From Klebsiella variicola (GTDB lineage: Bacteria > Pseudomonadota > Gammaproteobacteria > Enterobacterales > Enterobacteriaceae), in NCBI RefSeq assembly GCF_000828055.2, contig NZ_CP010523.2:3782001-3846000 (forward strand): a DNA stretch of 64,000 bases, given 5' to 3'. Shown here one piece after another: positions 39,360 to 49,496 of the stretch; the stretch's first letter is position 1; each line of letters begins with the position of its first letter. The position numbers and the translations under genes are program-made. The notes below the pieces were generated by a model. That model had not been told where the DNA came from, searched no databases, and was given only the letters and a program-made list of their open reading frames with translations.

Positions 39360-41044
39360 TTAGCGTTCCCCTGCGTTGCTGCCACCATCGGAAGATTCAG
39401 ACCCTGTTCTGCTGCGCATTCAATAGCAATATCGTAACCCGCATCGGCATGACGCATCACGCCGGTCGCCGGGTCGTTGCGCAGGACGCGAGCGATACGC
39501 GCCGCCGCTTCATCGGTACCGTCACAGACGATAACCATCCCGGAGTGCTGCGAGAAGCCCATACCTACGCCGCCGCCGTGGTGCAGCGACACCCAGGTCG
39601 CGCCGCTGGCGGTGTTAAGCAAGGCGTTCAGCAGCGGCCAGTCGGATACCGCATCTGAGCCGTCGCGCATGGCTTCGGTTTCGCGGTTCGGGCTGGCGAC
39701 GGAGCCGGAATCAAGGTGATCGCGGCCAATCACGATCGGCGCGGAGACTTCGCCGCTGCGCACCATTTCGTTAAACGCCAGACCGAGCTTCTGACGCCAC
39801 TCCAGACCTACCCAGCAGATACGCGCCGGCAGTCCCTGGAAGCTGATGCGCTCGCGCGCCATATCCAGCCAGTGGTGCAGGTGCTGATCATCTTTAATGA
39901 TCTCTTTCACTTTCGCGTCGGTTTTGTAGATATCCTGCGGATCGCCGGACAGCGCTACCCAACGGAACGGGCCGATACCCCGGCAGAACAGCGGGCGGAT
40001 ATACGCCGGCACGAAGCCCGGGAAATCGAAGGCATTGCTGACGCCCACTTCCTGCGCCATCTGACGGATGTTGTTGCCGTAGTCGAAGGTCGGCACCCCC
40101 ATCTCGTGGAAGGCCAGCATCGCCTGCACGTGGTCGGCCATTGAGCGTTTCGCCGCCAGAATGGTGCCCTGCGGATCGGATTCGGCTTTCTGCTGATACT
40201 CCTCCCAGCTCCAGCCTTTCGGCAGATAGCCATGCAGCGGGTCGTGGGCGCTGGTCTGATCGGTAACCATATCCGGGCGCACGCCGCGTTTCACCAGCTC
40301 TGGCACGATATCCGCAGCGTTGCCGCACAGCGCGATGGAGATGGCGCGGCCTTCGGCGGTGTATTTTTTGATGCGCGCCAGGGCGTCATCCAGAGAAGTG
40401 GCCTGTTCATCCACGTAGCGGGTACGCAGACGGAAATCGATGCGGCTCTGCTGACATTCGATGTTCAGCGAGCAGGCGCCTGCCAGCGTCGCGGCCAGCG
40501 GCTGCGCGCCACCCATGCCGCCCAGACCGGCGGTTAATACCCAACGGCCTTTCAGGCTGCCCTGATAGTGCTGGCGACCGGCTTCGACGAAGGTTTCGTA
40601 GGTGCCCTGCACGATGCCCTGGCTACCGATGTAGATCCAGCTGCCGGCGGTCATCTGGCCGTACATCGCCAGCCCTTTGGCATCCAGTTCGTTGAAGTGT
40701 TCCCAGGTGGCCCAGTGCGGAACCAGGTTGGAGTTAGCGATCAGCACGCGCGGCGAGTTTTCATGCGTTTTAAAGACGCCGACCGGTTTGCCGGACTGCA
40801 CCAGCAGAGTCTCGTCGCTTTCCAGGTTTTTCAGCGCCTTCACGATAGCGTCATAGCATTCCCAGTTGCGCGCAGCGCGACCAATACCGCCATAGACCAC
40901 CAGCTCATGCGGGTTTTCAGCGACATCGGGATCGAGGTTGTTCATTAACATACGCAGCGGCGCTTCGGTCAACCAGCTCCTGGCGGTCAGCGTCGTGCCT
41001 CTCGGGGCACGGACGTCCAGCTGGCGATATTTGCTTTGCGACAT
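39356..41044 (-). CDS. hutU: Urocanate hydratase
   Basis: This 562-residue urocanase uses NAD+ as an electrophile to hydrate urocanate to imidazolonepropionate. The NAD-binding stretch is [15 protein letters not shown] near residue 165. The conserved [14 protein letters not shown] carries the catalytic Cys region near 410, and [17 protein letters not shown] lies near the end. The ATG at 41044 is preferred because AGGAGA precedes it; an ATG 18 bp upstream lacks a ribosome site. It is first in the second hut transcription unit, just downstream of a HutC-like operator. Confidence 0.96.
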
Positions 41045-41090
41045 CGGGGTTTCTCCTGACAATTAACGTTGTGTACGTAGATACATATAC

Positions 41091-41102
41091 TTGTCTATAC
41101 AA
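41091..41102. promoter_or_regulatory. HutC-like operator upstream of hutU
   Basis: TTGTCTATACAA (GTTGTATAGACAAGTAT when read towards hutU) is a GntR/HutC-type inverted repeat. It lies 47 bp before the hutU ATG, and a matching site lies before hutI. The 142-bp hutC-hutU gap should hold the hutUH promoter. Confidence 0.75.
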
Positions 41103-41186
41103 CTCTGCGCAAGCCAGGATTTAACAGAAATGATACAATTTTGTTATATTGCGTCAGCAATCACGTTTTGCTGACGCCAGGGAAAA

Positions 41187-41912
41187 TTACGAGCTGAAAT
41201 GGCCCTGCAGACGGTAGCGCGCGCCGGGGAACAGCAGGCGAGCGTGTGAGACGATATGCGTCTTCGACCAGGTGCGACGGCGAATGAGCAGGCAGGGATC
41301 GTGCGGCAGAATGCGCAGCAACGCGCACTCCTCTGACGTCGCCTGCACCGCCTCGACAATATGTTCGCCTTCGGTTAATGGCGCGATCAGCGACAGATAA
41401 TCATGCGGCGTGGTAGTGGTGTAATCCTGTAACAAGTAATCCGGCACCACCGCAGCATTCACGCAGCGATCTTCGATTTGTACCGGAACCTCGTTTTCGA
41501 AATGCACCATCCGTGAATGAAAGATACGCGTGCCTTCGGCGACGGTGAGCGCCTCCGCCTGAATGAGATCGGCTTCGGTCTCCTCCAGCAGCAGCACTTC
41601 ACAGCGGTGCTGATGGCGACGAGAGACAATTTCATCGGCAATGCTGCGCACTTCAAACAGCGCCGACTGCCCTTTCGGCTCGGCGACGAAGGTCCCGACC
41701 CCCTGCAGCCTGACCAGCAGGCCTTCATCCGTCAGCTCGCGCAGCGCGCGGTTGATGGTCATCCGGCTGAAGCCGAACTGGGCAACCAGTTCAGCCTCCG
41801 AGGGAATTCGGTCGTGCGGACGCCACTCGCCGCGGTAGATTTTTTCGCTAATCGCCTGCTTCACCTTTTCATAGAAAGGCGCGGGCGCGGAACGAGGTTG
41901 TTGTGCAAACAT
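41187..41912 (-). CDS. hutC: Histidine utilization repressor HutC
   Basis: This 241-residue GntR/HutC-family repressor is released by urocanate. The winged helix-turn-helix spans about residues 10-75 (YEKVKQAISEKIYRGEW, IPSEAELVAQFGFSRMTINRAL). The UTRA ligand domain spans about 95-235 (SIADEIVSRRHQHRCEVLLL...). The ATG at 41912 is chosen because AAGGA precedes it; an ATG seven codons upstream has no ribosome site, and the longer frame reads back through hutG. It follows hutG by 61 bp and represses both hutIGC and hutUH. Confidence 0.94.
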   Translation of the reverse strand: MFAQQPRSAPAPFYEKVKQAISEKIYRGEWRPHDRIPSEAELVAQFGFSRMTINRALRELTDEGLLVRLQGVGTFVAEPKGQSALFEVRSIADEIVSRRHQHRCEVLLLEETEADLIQAEALTVAEGTRIFHSRMVHFENEVPVQIEDRCVNAAVVPDYLLQDYTTTTPHDYLSLIAPLTEGEHIVEAVQATSEECALLRILPHDPCLLIRRRTWSKTHIVSHARLLFPGARYRLQGHFSS

Positions 41913-41973
41913 GGCCTGGCTTTCCTTATGCATAATAAGCGGAGCGGCGAAGCGAAAATAATAGCGCGGATCG

Positions 41974-42930
41974 CTAGCGCCACCAATGGGCGATTTGCCA
42001 TGCCAGACGGGCCGCCGCGCGGGCGCCCTGTCCATCGATGTCAAATTGCGGATTAAACTCGACCAAATCCACCGCCTGCAGCTTTCCGCTGCGGCACAAC
42101 GGCTCAACGATGCGCAGCAGGATTGCCAGCGGCACGCCCAGCGCCGCCGGCGCGGAAACCGCCGGCATTTCGCGCGCCGGCAGCACGTCGAGATCGATGG
42201 TCAGATACAGACGATCGTACTGCGCGATATTGCGCTCCAGCTCCGGCAACACGTGAGTGTCGAAGGCCGCCAGCACCGCCAGATCCTCAACGACAGCCAC
42301 CTGGCGGCGCGCTGCTTCATCCCATAGCGCCTGGGTGTTCGCCGCCCGGCTGACGCCGATGCAGGTATAGTGAAAACCGCGCTGCTGGGCGTCACACTCC
42401 AGCGCCAGCTGGCGGAACGGCGTCCCGGAGCTGGCGCATTCGGCAAAGCGTAAATCCAGATGCGCATCGAGATTAATAATGCCCACTTTTTCGCTCGGGA
42501 AGGCATCCAGAACCCCAGCGCCATGGCCGAAGGCCGTCTCATGACCGCCGCCCAGGACCAGCGTGCGTTTGCCGGCACGCTGGCAGGCGGCCACCGCCTC
42601 GCGCAGCGCCTGATGCGCGGCTTCTAACTGTTCGCCGTCGACGCTGATGGTGCCCATATCCACGCAGCGGTCGTGGCCCTGATGGCTGGCCATATTGGCC
42701 AGCGCCCGGCGCAGCGCTTCCGGACCATGCCCGGCGCCGGTACGCCCTTTGTTACGCCGGACGCCTTCGTCACAGGCGAAGCCGAGCAGCGCGATATCAC
42801 CGGGCATCTCCTGCGGCGCGAAGCGTTCCGCGCGGGCGATAGTCTGGAACAGGCGCAGCGCATTGGGCGCTTCCGCGCTATCATCGCGTCCCTGCCAGAG
42901 ACTGGCGGGCGTAGCTTGCCACAGCATCAT
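41974..42930 (-). CDS. hutG: Formimidoylglutamase
   Basis: This 318-residue enzyme of the arginase/agmatinase family hydrolyses N-formimidoyl-L-glutamate to glutamate and formamide, the last hut step. The binuclear Mn2+ ligands are in [12 protein letters not shown] near residue 150, NLDAHLDLR near 175 and [13 protein letters not shown] near 245. The start ATG overlaps the hutI stop (ATGA) and follows GAGGAGA. Confidence 0.95.
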   Translation of the reverse strand: MMLWQATPASLWQGRDDSAEAPNALRLFQTIARAERFAPQEMPGDIALLGFACDEGVRRNKGRTGAGHGPEALRRALANMASHQGHDRCVDMGTISVDGEQLEAAHQALREAVAACQRAGKRTLVLGGGHETAFGHGAGVLDAFPSEKVGIINLDAHLDLRFAECASSGTPFRQLALECDAQQRGFHYTCIGVSRAANTQALWDEAARRQVAVVEDLAVLAAFDTHVLPELERNIAQYDRLYLTIDLDVLPAREMPAVSAPAALGVPLAILLRIVEPLCRSGKLQAVDLVEFNPQFDIDGQGARAAARLAWQIAHWWR

Positions 42931-44144
42931 TGCCGTTCTCCTCGTACCACGCGTCCCCAGAGCGGCGCGCGCCCCGGCTCATACACCATCTCGACCGGAT
43001 GCTCGGCATCCCAGATGGCAAAGTTAGCCACAAAGCCCGCCGCCAACTGACCGTGGCTGTCCTGCCGCCCCAGCGCCCGCGCGGCATGGCGCGTTACCCC
43101 GGCCCAGGCCTCTTCCGGCGTTAAACCAAACTTGACGCAGGCCATGTTCATCGCCAGATGCAGGCTGGCGAAGGGGCTGGTGCCGGGGTTGAAATCGGTC
43201 GCCACCGCCATCGGCACCTGGTATTTGCGCAGCAGTTCCACCGGCGGTTTGCGGGTTTCATTAAGGAAGTAGAACGCGCCGGGGAGCAGAGCTGCCACGG
43301 TGCCGCTTTCGCGCATCGCCGCCACGCCCTCTTCCGTCAGATACTCGATATGGTCGGCGGACAGTCCGTGATAGCGGCTCACCAGCTGCGCACCGCCCAG
43401 CGACGAGAGCTGCTCAACGTGGCCTTTTACCGGAATGCCCAGCGCCTGCGCCGCCTGAAATACGCGCTCGGTTTGCTGCGGGCTGAAGCCAACGTTTTCA
43501 CAGAAGACGTCAACGCTTTCAAACAGTCCCTCCTGCCACAGCGTCGGCAGTATGGTCTCGCAGACCAGCGAGATATAGCCATCGGCGTCGCCATGATATT
43601 CCGGCGGCGTGGCGTGGGCGGAGAGCAACGTCGCCGACAGTTCCACGCCATTGTCGTCGGCCAGCTGGCGGGCGACCCGCAGCATTTTGCGTTCGTTTTG
43701 CAGATCGAGACCGTAGCCTGATTTAATCTCCAGGGTGGTCACCCCTTCACGCAGCAGGCGCGCCAGACGCGTCTGCGCCAGCGCCAGTAGTTCAGCTTCG
43801 CTGCTGTCGCGCGTGGCGCGCACGGTGGAATTAATCCCACCGCCGTTAGCGCTGATGGTTTGATAGGAGACGCCGTTCAGCCGCTGCTCCCACTCCTGCG
43901 CCCGGCTGCCGCCAAAGATCAGGTGGGTATGGCAGTCGATTAAACCCGGCGTAACCAGCCGGCCTTCGAGATCGATACTGCGCCCGCCGGGAGCGTCAGC
44001 GTCGGCGACAATTGCCTCAATGCGGCCATTGCGCACCAGCAGCGCATGGCGCTCCAGCAGACCGTAGGGTTGAGAGTAATCAGGGTTCAGGGTGGCGAGA
44101 CGCGCGTTTCGCCAGATAACGCGTTCAGAGGTGGCTTGAGTCAT
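42927..44144 (-). CDS. hutI: Imidazolonepropionase
   Basis: This 405-residue amidohydrolase opens imidazolone-5-propionate to N-formimidoylglutamate. Metal ligands are in [13 protein letters not shown] near residue 70 and in [17 protein letters not shown] and [12 protein letters not shown]. The ATG at 44144 gives the family start ([13 protein letters not shown]); a longer frame reaching 44312 runs through the promoter and operator and is rejected. It is first in hutI-hutG-hutC. Confidence 0.95.
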   Translation of the reverse strand: MTQATSERVIWRNARLATLNPDYSQPYGLLERHALLVRNGRIEAIVADADAPGGRSIDLEGRLVTPGLIDCHTHLIFGGSRAQEWEQRLNGVSYQTISANGGGINSTVRATRDSSEAELLALAQTRLARLLREGVTTLEIKSGYGLDLQNERKMLRVARQLADDNGVELSATLLSAHATPPEYHGDADGYISLVCETILPTLWQEGLFESVDVFCENVGFSPQQTERVFQAAQALGIPVKGHVEQLSSLGGAQLVSRYHGLSADHIEYLTEEGVAAMRESGTVAALLPGAFYFLNETRKPPVELLRKYQVPMAVATDFNPGTSPFASLHLAMNMACVKFGLTPEEAWAGVTRHAARALGRQDSHGQLAAGFVANFAIWDAEHPVEMVYEPGRAPLWGRVVRGERQ

Positions 44145-44164
44145 AGCGCTTAACTTGTCATGGG

Positions 44165-44175
44165 TTGTATAGACA
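44165..44175. promoter_or_regulatory. HutC-like operator upstream of hutI
   Basis: TTGTATAGACA here repeats the core of the hutU operator (TTGTATAGACAA), 20 bp before the hutI ATG. This fits joint repression of both hut units. Confidence 0.7.
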
Positions 44176-44400
44176 TTTATTTTCATAACGCCGATAAAGT
44201 CAACAATAGCGCGGGGAAATGTTATTTTTTTGTGACTAAAGACCATCCAGCAGGACTGCACGTTGCGTAAAGACGGTAAGTTTTTCCGCCCATGTCTTCC
44301 CGTTTCGTTCAAGTTAGTATAAAACAGCAGGTTTTAAAGGACTTATACCCTGGCGTCTCAGCCGGGGTATTTCACTACGCTTAATTTTGCCCGGAGCAAC

Positions 44401-45684
44401 ATGAACACATATTCCGTTTCCCGTCTGGCGCTGGCGCTGGCCTTCGGCGTGACGCTGTCCGCCTGTAGCTCGACGCCTGCCGATCAACAGCCCTCTACGC
44501 AGACTGCACCGGGCACCACCGCGCGTCCCATTCTGAACGCCGATGAAGCGAAAAACTTTACCCCGGCGGCCTATTTCCAGTCGCTGACTCCCAATGCCGC
44601 GGCCTGGACGCCATCTGCCATCAGCCTGCCGGCGCAGCCTGACTTTATCGTTGGCCCGGCGGGAACCCAGGGCGTGACCCATACCACCGTCCAGGCGGCG
44701 GTCGATGCGGCGATTGCCCGTCATTCAAATCGCCGTCTGTTTATTGCCATCATGCCTGGCGAGTACCCGGGAACGGTTTACGTACCGGCGGCGCCTGGCG
44801 CCCTGACCCTGTATGGTACCGGCGATAAACCGATTGACGTGAAAATCAGCGAAGCCATTGATTCTGAAATGGATCGCAACACCTGGCGCCGTCTGGTCAA
44901 TCCGGGCGGTAAATATATGCCGGGCAAACCGGCATGGTATATGTTCGATAGCTGCCAGAATAAATCCGCGGCCACCGTCGGCGTGATGTGCTCTGCGGTC
45001 TTCTGGTCGCAGAATAACGGCCTGCAGCTGCAGAACCTGACCATCGCCAACAACCTTGGCGACAGCGTCGACGCCGGTACTCACCAGGCCGTCGCCCTGC
45101 GCACCGATGGCGATCAGGTGCAGATCAACAAGGTCAATATTCTTGGCCGTCAGAACACCTTCTTTGTGACCAACAGCGGCGTGCAGAACCGTCTGCAGGA
45201 TAACCGCCAGACCCGCACCCTGGTGACCAACAGCTACATTGAAGGCGATGTGGATATCGTGTCCGGTCGCGGCGCGGTGGTATTTGATAACACCGATTTC
45301 CGCGTGGTGAACTCGCGTACCCAGAAAGAAGCCTATGTTTTCGCGCCGGCTACCCTGAAGAGCGTGACCTACGGCTTCCTGGCGACCAACAGCCGCTTTA
45401 CCGCGTCCGGCGATAACGTCGCGCAGCTGGGCCGCGCGCTGGACGTTGACGGCAACAGCAATGGCCAGGTCGTGATCCGCGACAGCGTCATCAATGAAGG
45501 CTTTAACATCGCCCAGCCGTGGGCGGCAGCGGTCGGTTCAAACCGTGCCTTTAGCGGTAACGTTGGCGCAGTAGATGCCAAAGGCAATCTGCAGCGCAAC
45601 CTCAACGACAATAGCGTCAATCGCATGTGGGAATATAACAACCGCGGCGTGGGAAGCACTGTGGTCGCCGAGCCGAAACAGTAA
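44401..45684 (+). CDS. ybhC: Outer-membrane lipoprotein YbhC, pectinesterase-family
   Basis: This 427-residue right-handed beta-helix protein belongs to the pectin methylesterase family. A lipoprotein signal ends in the lipobox LSAC (Cys21 or so; the next residue is Ser, favouring outer-membrane sorting). The family catalytic site is altered: the QDT segment reads RQNTFF, where Asp is Asn, and the second Asp lies in DVDIVSGRG. E. coli YbhC is the same length and has no demonstrated pectinesterase activity. It is divergent from hutI across 256 bp that contain the HutC site. Confidence 0.92.
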   Translation: MNTYSVSRLALALAFGVTLSACSSTPADQQPSTQTAPGTTARPILNADEAKNFTPAAYFQSLTPNAAAWTPSAISLPAQPDFIVGPAGTQGVTHTTVQAAVDAAIARHSNRRLFIAIMPGEYPGTVYVPAAPGALTLYGTGDKPIDVKISEAIDSEMDRNTWRRLVNPGGKYMPGKPAWYMFDSCQNKSAATVGVMCSAVFWSQNNGLQLQNLTIANNLGDSVDAGTHQAVALRTDGDQVQINKVNILGRQNTFFVTNSGVQNRLQDNRQTRTLVTNSYIEGDVDIVSGRGAVVFDNTDFRVVNSRTQKEAYVFAPATLKSVTYGFLATNSRFTASGDNVAQLGRALDVDGNSNGQVVIRDSVINEGFNIAQPWAAAVGSNRAFSGNVGAVDAKGNLQRNLNDNSVNRMWEYNNRGVGSTVVAEPKQ

Positions 45685-45707
45685 CGCGCAACAAGCGTGA
45701 ACCATAA

Positions 45708-45732
45708 TAAAAGAGAGGGCGATGCCCTCTCT
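45708..45732 (-). terminator. Terminator for the leftward P-type ATPase operon
   Basis: AGAGAGGGC-GAT-GCCCTCTCT is followed on the minus strand by TTTTATTATGG. The leftward usp-ATPase transcript would end here after crossing a REP pair. Confidence 0.6.
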
Positions 45733-45764
45733 CAGACTGCTGACAACGTGCAATCTTCAGGGAT

Positions 45765-45867
45765 TGCCCGGCGGCGCTGCGCTTGCGCGGGCCTACTGCT
45801 AACTGCATAACAGTTTGATATTGAAGTCTTTCGTAGGCCGGGTAAGGCGAATGCCGCCACCCGGCAG
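45765..45867. repeat. REP pair (BIME) between ybhC and the P-type ATPase gene
   Basis: An inverted REP (TTGCCCGGCGGCGCTGCGCT, then GCGCGGGCCTAC) and a forward REP (GTAGGCCGGGTAAGGCGAAT, then GCCGCCACCCGGCA) are separated by about 45 bp. Oppositely oriented terminators flank the pair on each side. Confidence 0.8.
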
Positions 45868-45908
45868 AAATGCGAGCACAATGACGAAACGGGTTTGTCG
45901 TCAGCCAG

Positions 45909-45936
45909 AGAGGGGGCGATGCCCCCTCTTCTCTTT
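45909..45936 (+). terminator. Terminator for rightward ybhC transcripts
   Basis: AGAGGGGGC-GAT-GCCCCCTCT is followed by TCTCTTTT on the plus strand. Its loop and stem style match the opposite terminator at 45708-45732. Confidence 0.65.
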
Positions 45937-45957
45937 TGCGTACTGCACGTCACGCCG

Positions 45958-48645
45958 TCAGGCGGTTCGCCATTTGCGGGTCAGCGGTTTTTCCAGTTCA
46001 ACGATCAGGAACATCGCGAAGCCGATGATGAAGGTGATCACCCAGTAGCGGAACGGCAGCCCGGTGGTACCGAACAGCATCTGCATAAACGGCGCATAGA
46101 TAATCAGCAGCTGCAGCACCAGCAGCACGCCGCTGACAATCCAGATCCCTTTGTTAGCCAGCAGACTTTTCGTCAACGAGAAACCATCCGACACGCGGCA
46201 GTTCAGCATATAGAACCATTGGGCGGTGACCAGGGTCTGCAACAGCACGGTACGGATAAACTCCGGCGAATAGCCGCGCGGCTGCAGCCAGGCTTCGAGA
46301 ATAAATGCGCTGACCGCAATCATCGACCCCACAAACGCCACGCGCCAGATGGCAAAGCCGTCCATGACGTGAATTTTCGGATCACGCGGCGGCCGCCGCA
46401 TAATATTTTTCTCACCGGCTTCAAACGCCAGACCAAACGACAGCGTGGCGGAAGTGGCCATGTTCATCCACAGGATCAGCACCGGCGTCAGCGGCAGTAC
46501 GTTGCCCGCCAGCAGCGCGATCACGATCAGTAACCCCTGCGCAAGGTTGGTCGGCATGACGAAGAGAATGGTTTTCTTCAGGTTGTCATACACCCGACGC
46601 CCCTCGCGGACCGCGCTGGCGATGGTGGCGAAGTTATCATCGGTCAGCACCATATCGGCGGCTTCCTTGGTCACCTCGGTCCCCTTGATCCCCATCGCCA
46701 CGCCGACGTCAGCCTGCTTCAGCGCCGGAGCATCGTTCACCCCGTCGCCGGTCATCCCGACAATCTCTTTCTTGCTCTGCAGGGCCTGCACCAGGCGGAA
46801 CTTATCTTCCGGGCTGGTTCGGGCAAAGATATCATACTGCTGCGCGGCCACGCTCAGCTGCGCGTCGTCCATCACCTCCAGTTCGCGCCCGGTAATGGCA
46901 TTCCCCGCATTGCCAATCCCCAGCATCTTGCCGATACTCATCGCCGTTTGCGGGTGGTCGCCGGTGATCATCTTCACGCGGATCCCGGCCTGCAGGCAGT
47001 CGGCAATCGCCGTGATGGCCTCCGGACGCGGCGGATCCATCATCCCGGCAACCCCTAACAAAATCACCCCCTGCTGCAGATCCTGATGGGTTAGTTCCGT
47101 CTGGCCTGCGGAAGCCGGCTTCCAGGCCGCGGCCACCATCCGTAGCCCTTCCCGGGCGTACTCTTCAATTTTGCCTTCCCAGTACGGTAGATCCAGCGGC
47201 TGCAATCCGCTGTCGCTCTGTTGATATTGACACAAGCGGAACAGGACATCCGGCGCGCCAGTGACCAGCACCACCTCCTCTTCACCCAGCCGGTAGAGGG
47301 TCGACATGTATTTATATTGCGAATCAAAAGGAATTTTACTGCGCAGCTCGCTGGTCAGCGGCGGCAGAGTAACCTTCGCCGCCAGTACCTTCAGCGCCCC
47401 CTCGGTCGGGCCACCGGTGATTTTCCACAACCCGCTCTCATCTTTAATAAGCTGACTGTCGTTACACAGATCGATGGTACGCAGATAGCGTTCGAACAGC
47501 GTGCCAGGCGCGACCGCGACCGGCGTCGGGTCATCAATGGCGTGGATCTTACCGACCGGCTCATAGCTATCCCCTTCCACCCGATAGACGCTGTCCGCGG
47601 TGATCACCGCCTTCACCGTCATTTCGTTCATGGTGAGGGTCCCGGTTTTATCCGAACAGATAACCGTCATCGCGCCGAGGGTTTCCACCGTCGGCAGCTT
47701 GCGGATAATCGCTTTCTGGCGCGCCATCGCCTGCACACCGAGCGACAGAATAATCGAGATAATCGCCGGCAAGCCTTCCGGGACTGACGCCACCGCGAGA
47801 CTAATCAGCGACAGCATCAGTTCGGAGACCGGCATATCGCGGAACAGCAGGCTAAAGACGAACAGCGCCGCCATCATCACCAGAATGAGGATAAAGATGG
47901 CTTTGCCCAGCTTGTCCATTTGCACCAGCAGCGGCGTACGGTGTTTTTCAATGCCCGCCATCATCTGGTTGATGTGACCCAGCTCGGTATCGCCGCCGGT
48001 CGCCACCACGATCCCTTTGCCCGCCCCTGAGCTGACGGTGGTACCGGAAAACAACAGGTTGCTGCGATCGCCGAGCGGTAAATCGCCGCTCAGCGGCTCG
48101 GTGGTTTTTTCCACCACCGTTGACTCCCCGGTGAGGATGGCCTCTTCCACCCGCAGGTTGTGCGCCTCAATCACCCGTAAATCAGCGGGGATACGGTCGC
48201 CGGCGCGGATCACCACGATATCGCCGGGTACCAGCGAGGTGGTGGGGATGGTTTCATGGTTACCCTGGCGGATCACTACCGCTTCGCTGGACAGCATATT
48301 GCGGATACTCTGCAGCGATTTCTCCGCATTACTTTCCTGGATGAAGCCAATCAGCGCATTGACGACCGCCACCGCGAGGATCACCGCCATGTCGATCCAA
48401 TGGCCCATCACCGCCTTCAGCAGCGCCGCCGCCAGCAGCACGTAGATTAGTACATCGTTAAAATGCACGATAAAACGCAGCCAGGCTGGCTTACCCGGCT
48501 TCTGCGGCAGGGCGTTTTCGCCATACTGCTGCAGGCGTGTGGCCGCTTCTGTCCCGCTAATGCCCTCCGGCGTACTTTGCACGCTGGCGAGCGTCTCCTC
48601 GACGGAACGCTGATAGAAGGGCGCCCCCGGTTTATCTGTATTCAT
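45958..48645 (-). CDS. Cation-transporting P-type ATPase (P2-type)
   Basis: This 895-residue P-type pump has an N-terminal cation-ATPase domain, then TGES (ILTGEST), a helix-4 PEGLP motif (VASVPEGLPAI), phosphorylation Asp in CSDKTGTLTMNE, TGD (MITGDHP), hinge TGDGVNDAPAL and six C-terminal helices. The domain order and PEGLP match Ca2+/Na+/K+-type P2 ATPases. However, the helix-6 segment reads WMNMATSATLSFGLAFE, without the Asp used for Ca2+ in SERCA, so the ion is uncertain. It lies 51 bp downstream of a Usp gene on the same strand, suggesting a stress-linked ion pump. Confidence 0.88.
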   Translation of the reverse strand: MNTDKPGAPFYQRSVEETLASVQSTPEGISGTEAATRLQQYGENALPQKPGKPAWLRFIVHFNDVLIYVLLAAALLKAVMGHWIDMAVILAVAVVNALIGFIQESNAEKSLQSIRNMLSSEAVVIRQGNHETIPTTSLVPGDIVVIRAGDRIPADLRVIEAHNLRVEEAILTGESTVVEKTTEPLSGDLPLGDRSNLLFSGTTVSSGAGKGIVVATGGDTELGHINQMMAGIEKHRTPLLVQMDKLGKAIFILILVMMAALFVFSLLFRDMPVSELMLSLISLAVASVPEGLPAIISIILSLGVQAMARQKAIIRKLPTVETLGAMTVICSDKTGTLTMNEMTVKAVITADSVYRVEGDSYEPVGKIHAIDDPTPVAVAPGTLFERYLRTIDLCNDSQLIKDESGLWKITGGPTEGALKVLAAKVTLPPLTSELRSKIPFDSQYKYMSTLYRLGEEEVVLVTGAPDVLFRLCQYQQSDSGLQPLDLPYWEGKIEEYAREGLRMVAAAWKPASAGQTELTHQDLQQGVILLGVAGMMDPPRPEAITAIADCLQAGIRVKMITGDHPQTAMSIGKMLGIGNAGNAITGRELEVMDDAQLSVAAQQYDIFARTSPEDKFRLVQALQSKKEIVGMTGDGVNDAPALKQADVGVAMGIKGTEVTKEAADMVLTDDNFATIASAVREGRRVYDNLKKTILFVMPTNLAQGLLIVIALLAGNVLPLTPVLILWMNMATSATLSFGLAFEAGEKNIMRRPPRDPKIHVMDGFAIWRVAFVGSMIAVSAFILEAWLQPRGYSPEFIRTVLLQTLVTAQWFYMLNCRVSDGFSLTKSLLANKGIWIVSGVLLVLQLLIIYAPFMQMLFGTTGLPFRYWVITFIIGFAMFLIVELEKPLTRKWRTA

Positions 48646-48696
48646 ACTCTCTCCCTCGATTTCTGAAGCGGAAGTCAGGACGACATCCCGCCGTCA

Positions 48697-49128
48697 TCAG
48701 CGCACAACGAAAACCGGTACATGGGCGTAGCGCACGATGTTTGCCGCTTCAGAGCCCAGAAGATGGGTCTGGATCCCCGGATTGCGCGAACCGACAATCA
48801 CCACGTCCGCTTTCAGCTCATCGGCCAGGTCAATCACTTGATCGCGAATATTGCCACTGCGCACATAAAGATGGCTGGTCTCTTCCGCCAGAGAATTTTT
48901 CTTTACCAGATCGCTGAGTTTTTCCTTAGCGGTAGAAATCAAATGCTCTTCCATCTTTCGCGCATCAGAGATAAATCCACGCGTTAATACCGGTGAAAAT
49001 GCCGGAATAACATGCACAAGATGAATTTGCCCGGCAGAGTGCTGGGCGAGGAATTTCGCATGAGAGAGGGCTTTGTCGGCCAGGCCTGCATCAAACACGT
49101 CAACGGGAACAACGATATTTTTATACAT
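48697..49128 (-). CDS. Universal stress protein (UspF/UspG-like)
   Basis: This 143-residue UspA-fold protein has an N-terminal NIVVPVDVFD strand with the conserved Asp. The ATP-binding signature near the C-terminus is GSRNPGIQTHLLGSEAANIVRYA, read across residues 114-136, the G-x2-G-x9-G-S type, so it probably binds ATP. It is upstream of the P-type ATPase gene on the same strand, and the pair likely forms an operon. It may sense ATP or energy state for the pump, which is inference. Confidence 0.9.
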   Translation of the reverse strand: MYKNIVVPVDVFDAGLADKALSHAKFLAQHSAGQIHLVHVIPAFSPVLTRGFISDARKMEEHLISTAKEKLSDLVKKNSLAEETSHLYVRSGNIRDQVIDLADELKADVVIVGSRNPGIQTHLLGSEAANIVRYAHVPVFVVR

Positions 49129-49496
49129 GAGATAATCCTTTTATTACCAATACAATGCGTAGTGATGAATAGCCCCATACTTGGGGAGGAAGCAAATCTC
49201 AACAACAGAAGCGGCAAGCGGAATCGATGTTATTAAACGTAGCACAGGAAAATTAACATTAGAAAATGAGCCATTAATAGACTGAAAAATATTATAAAAG
49301 CCCGCGAAAGCCCGCAGATCTCCTGCCCTTAACCCCTTGACGCCAACAGCGACGCGGTATTCTCTTTTTTAACACTTCATGTTTTCTCCGACTATGCTGA
49401 TTACAAGCAGGAGTGCCGCACCGAATGTCCGACGGTCACACATTGTGCCGGGCGAAATGACATTCGCGGTTCGGGTGGGAGTTAAGGGAGAAAATC
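49129..49496. promoter_or_regulatory. Divergent region between usp and the efflux locus
   Basis: This 368-bp region has no gene. It must carry the leftward usp-ATPase promoter and the rightward promoter of the small peptide and efflux genes. A possible leader hairpin pairs ACCGAATGTC (49420-49429) with GACATTCGCGGT (49459-49470), with a 2-base bulge, ending 27 bp before the peptide start. Confidence 0.5.

Noticed and set aside
44145-44312. Longer N-terminus for hutI
   Set aside because: It would translate through the HutC operator and promoter and gives residues not found in the family.
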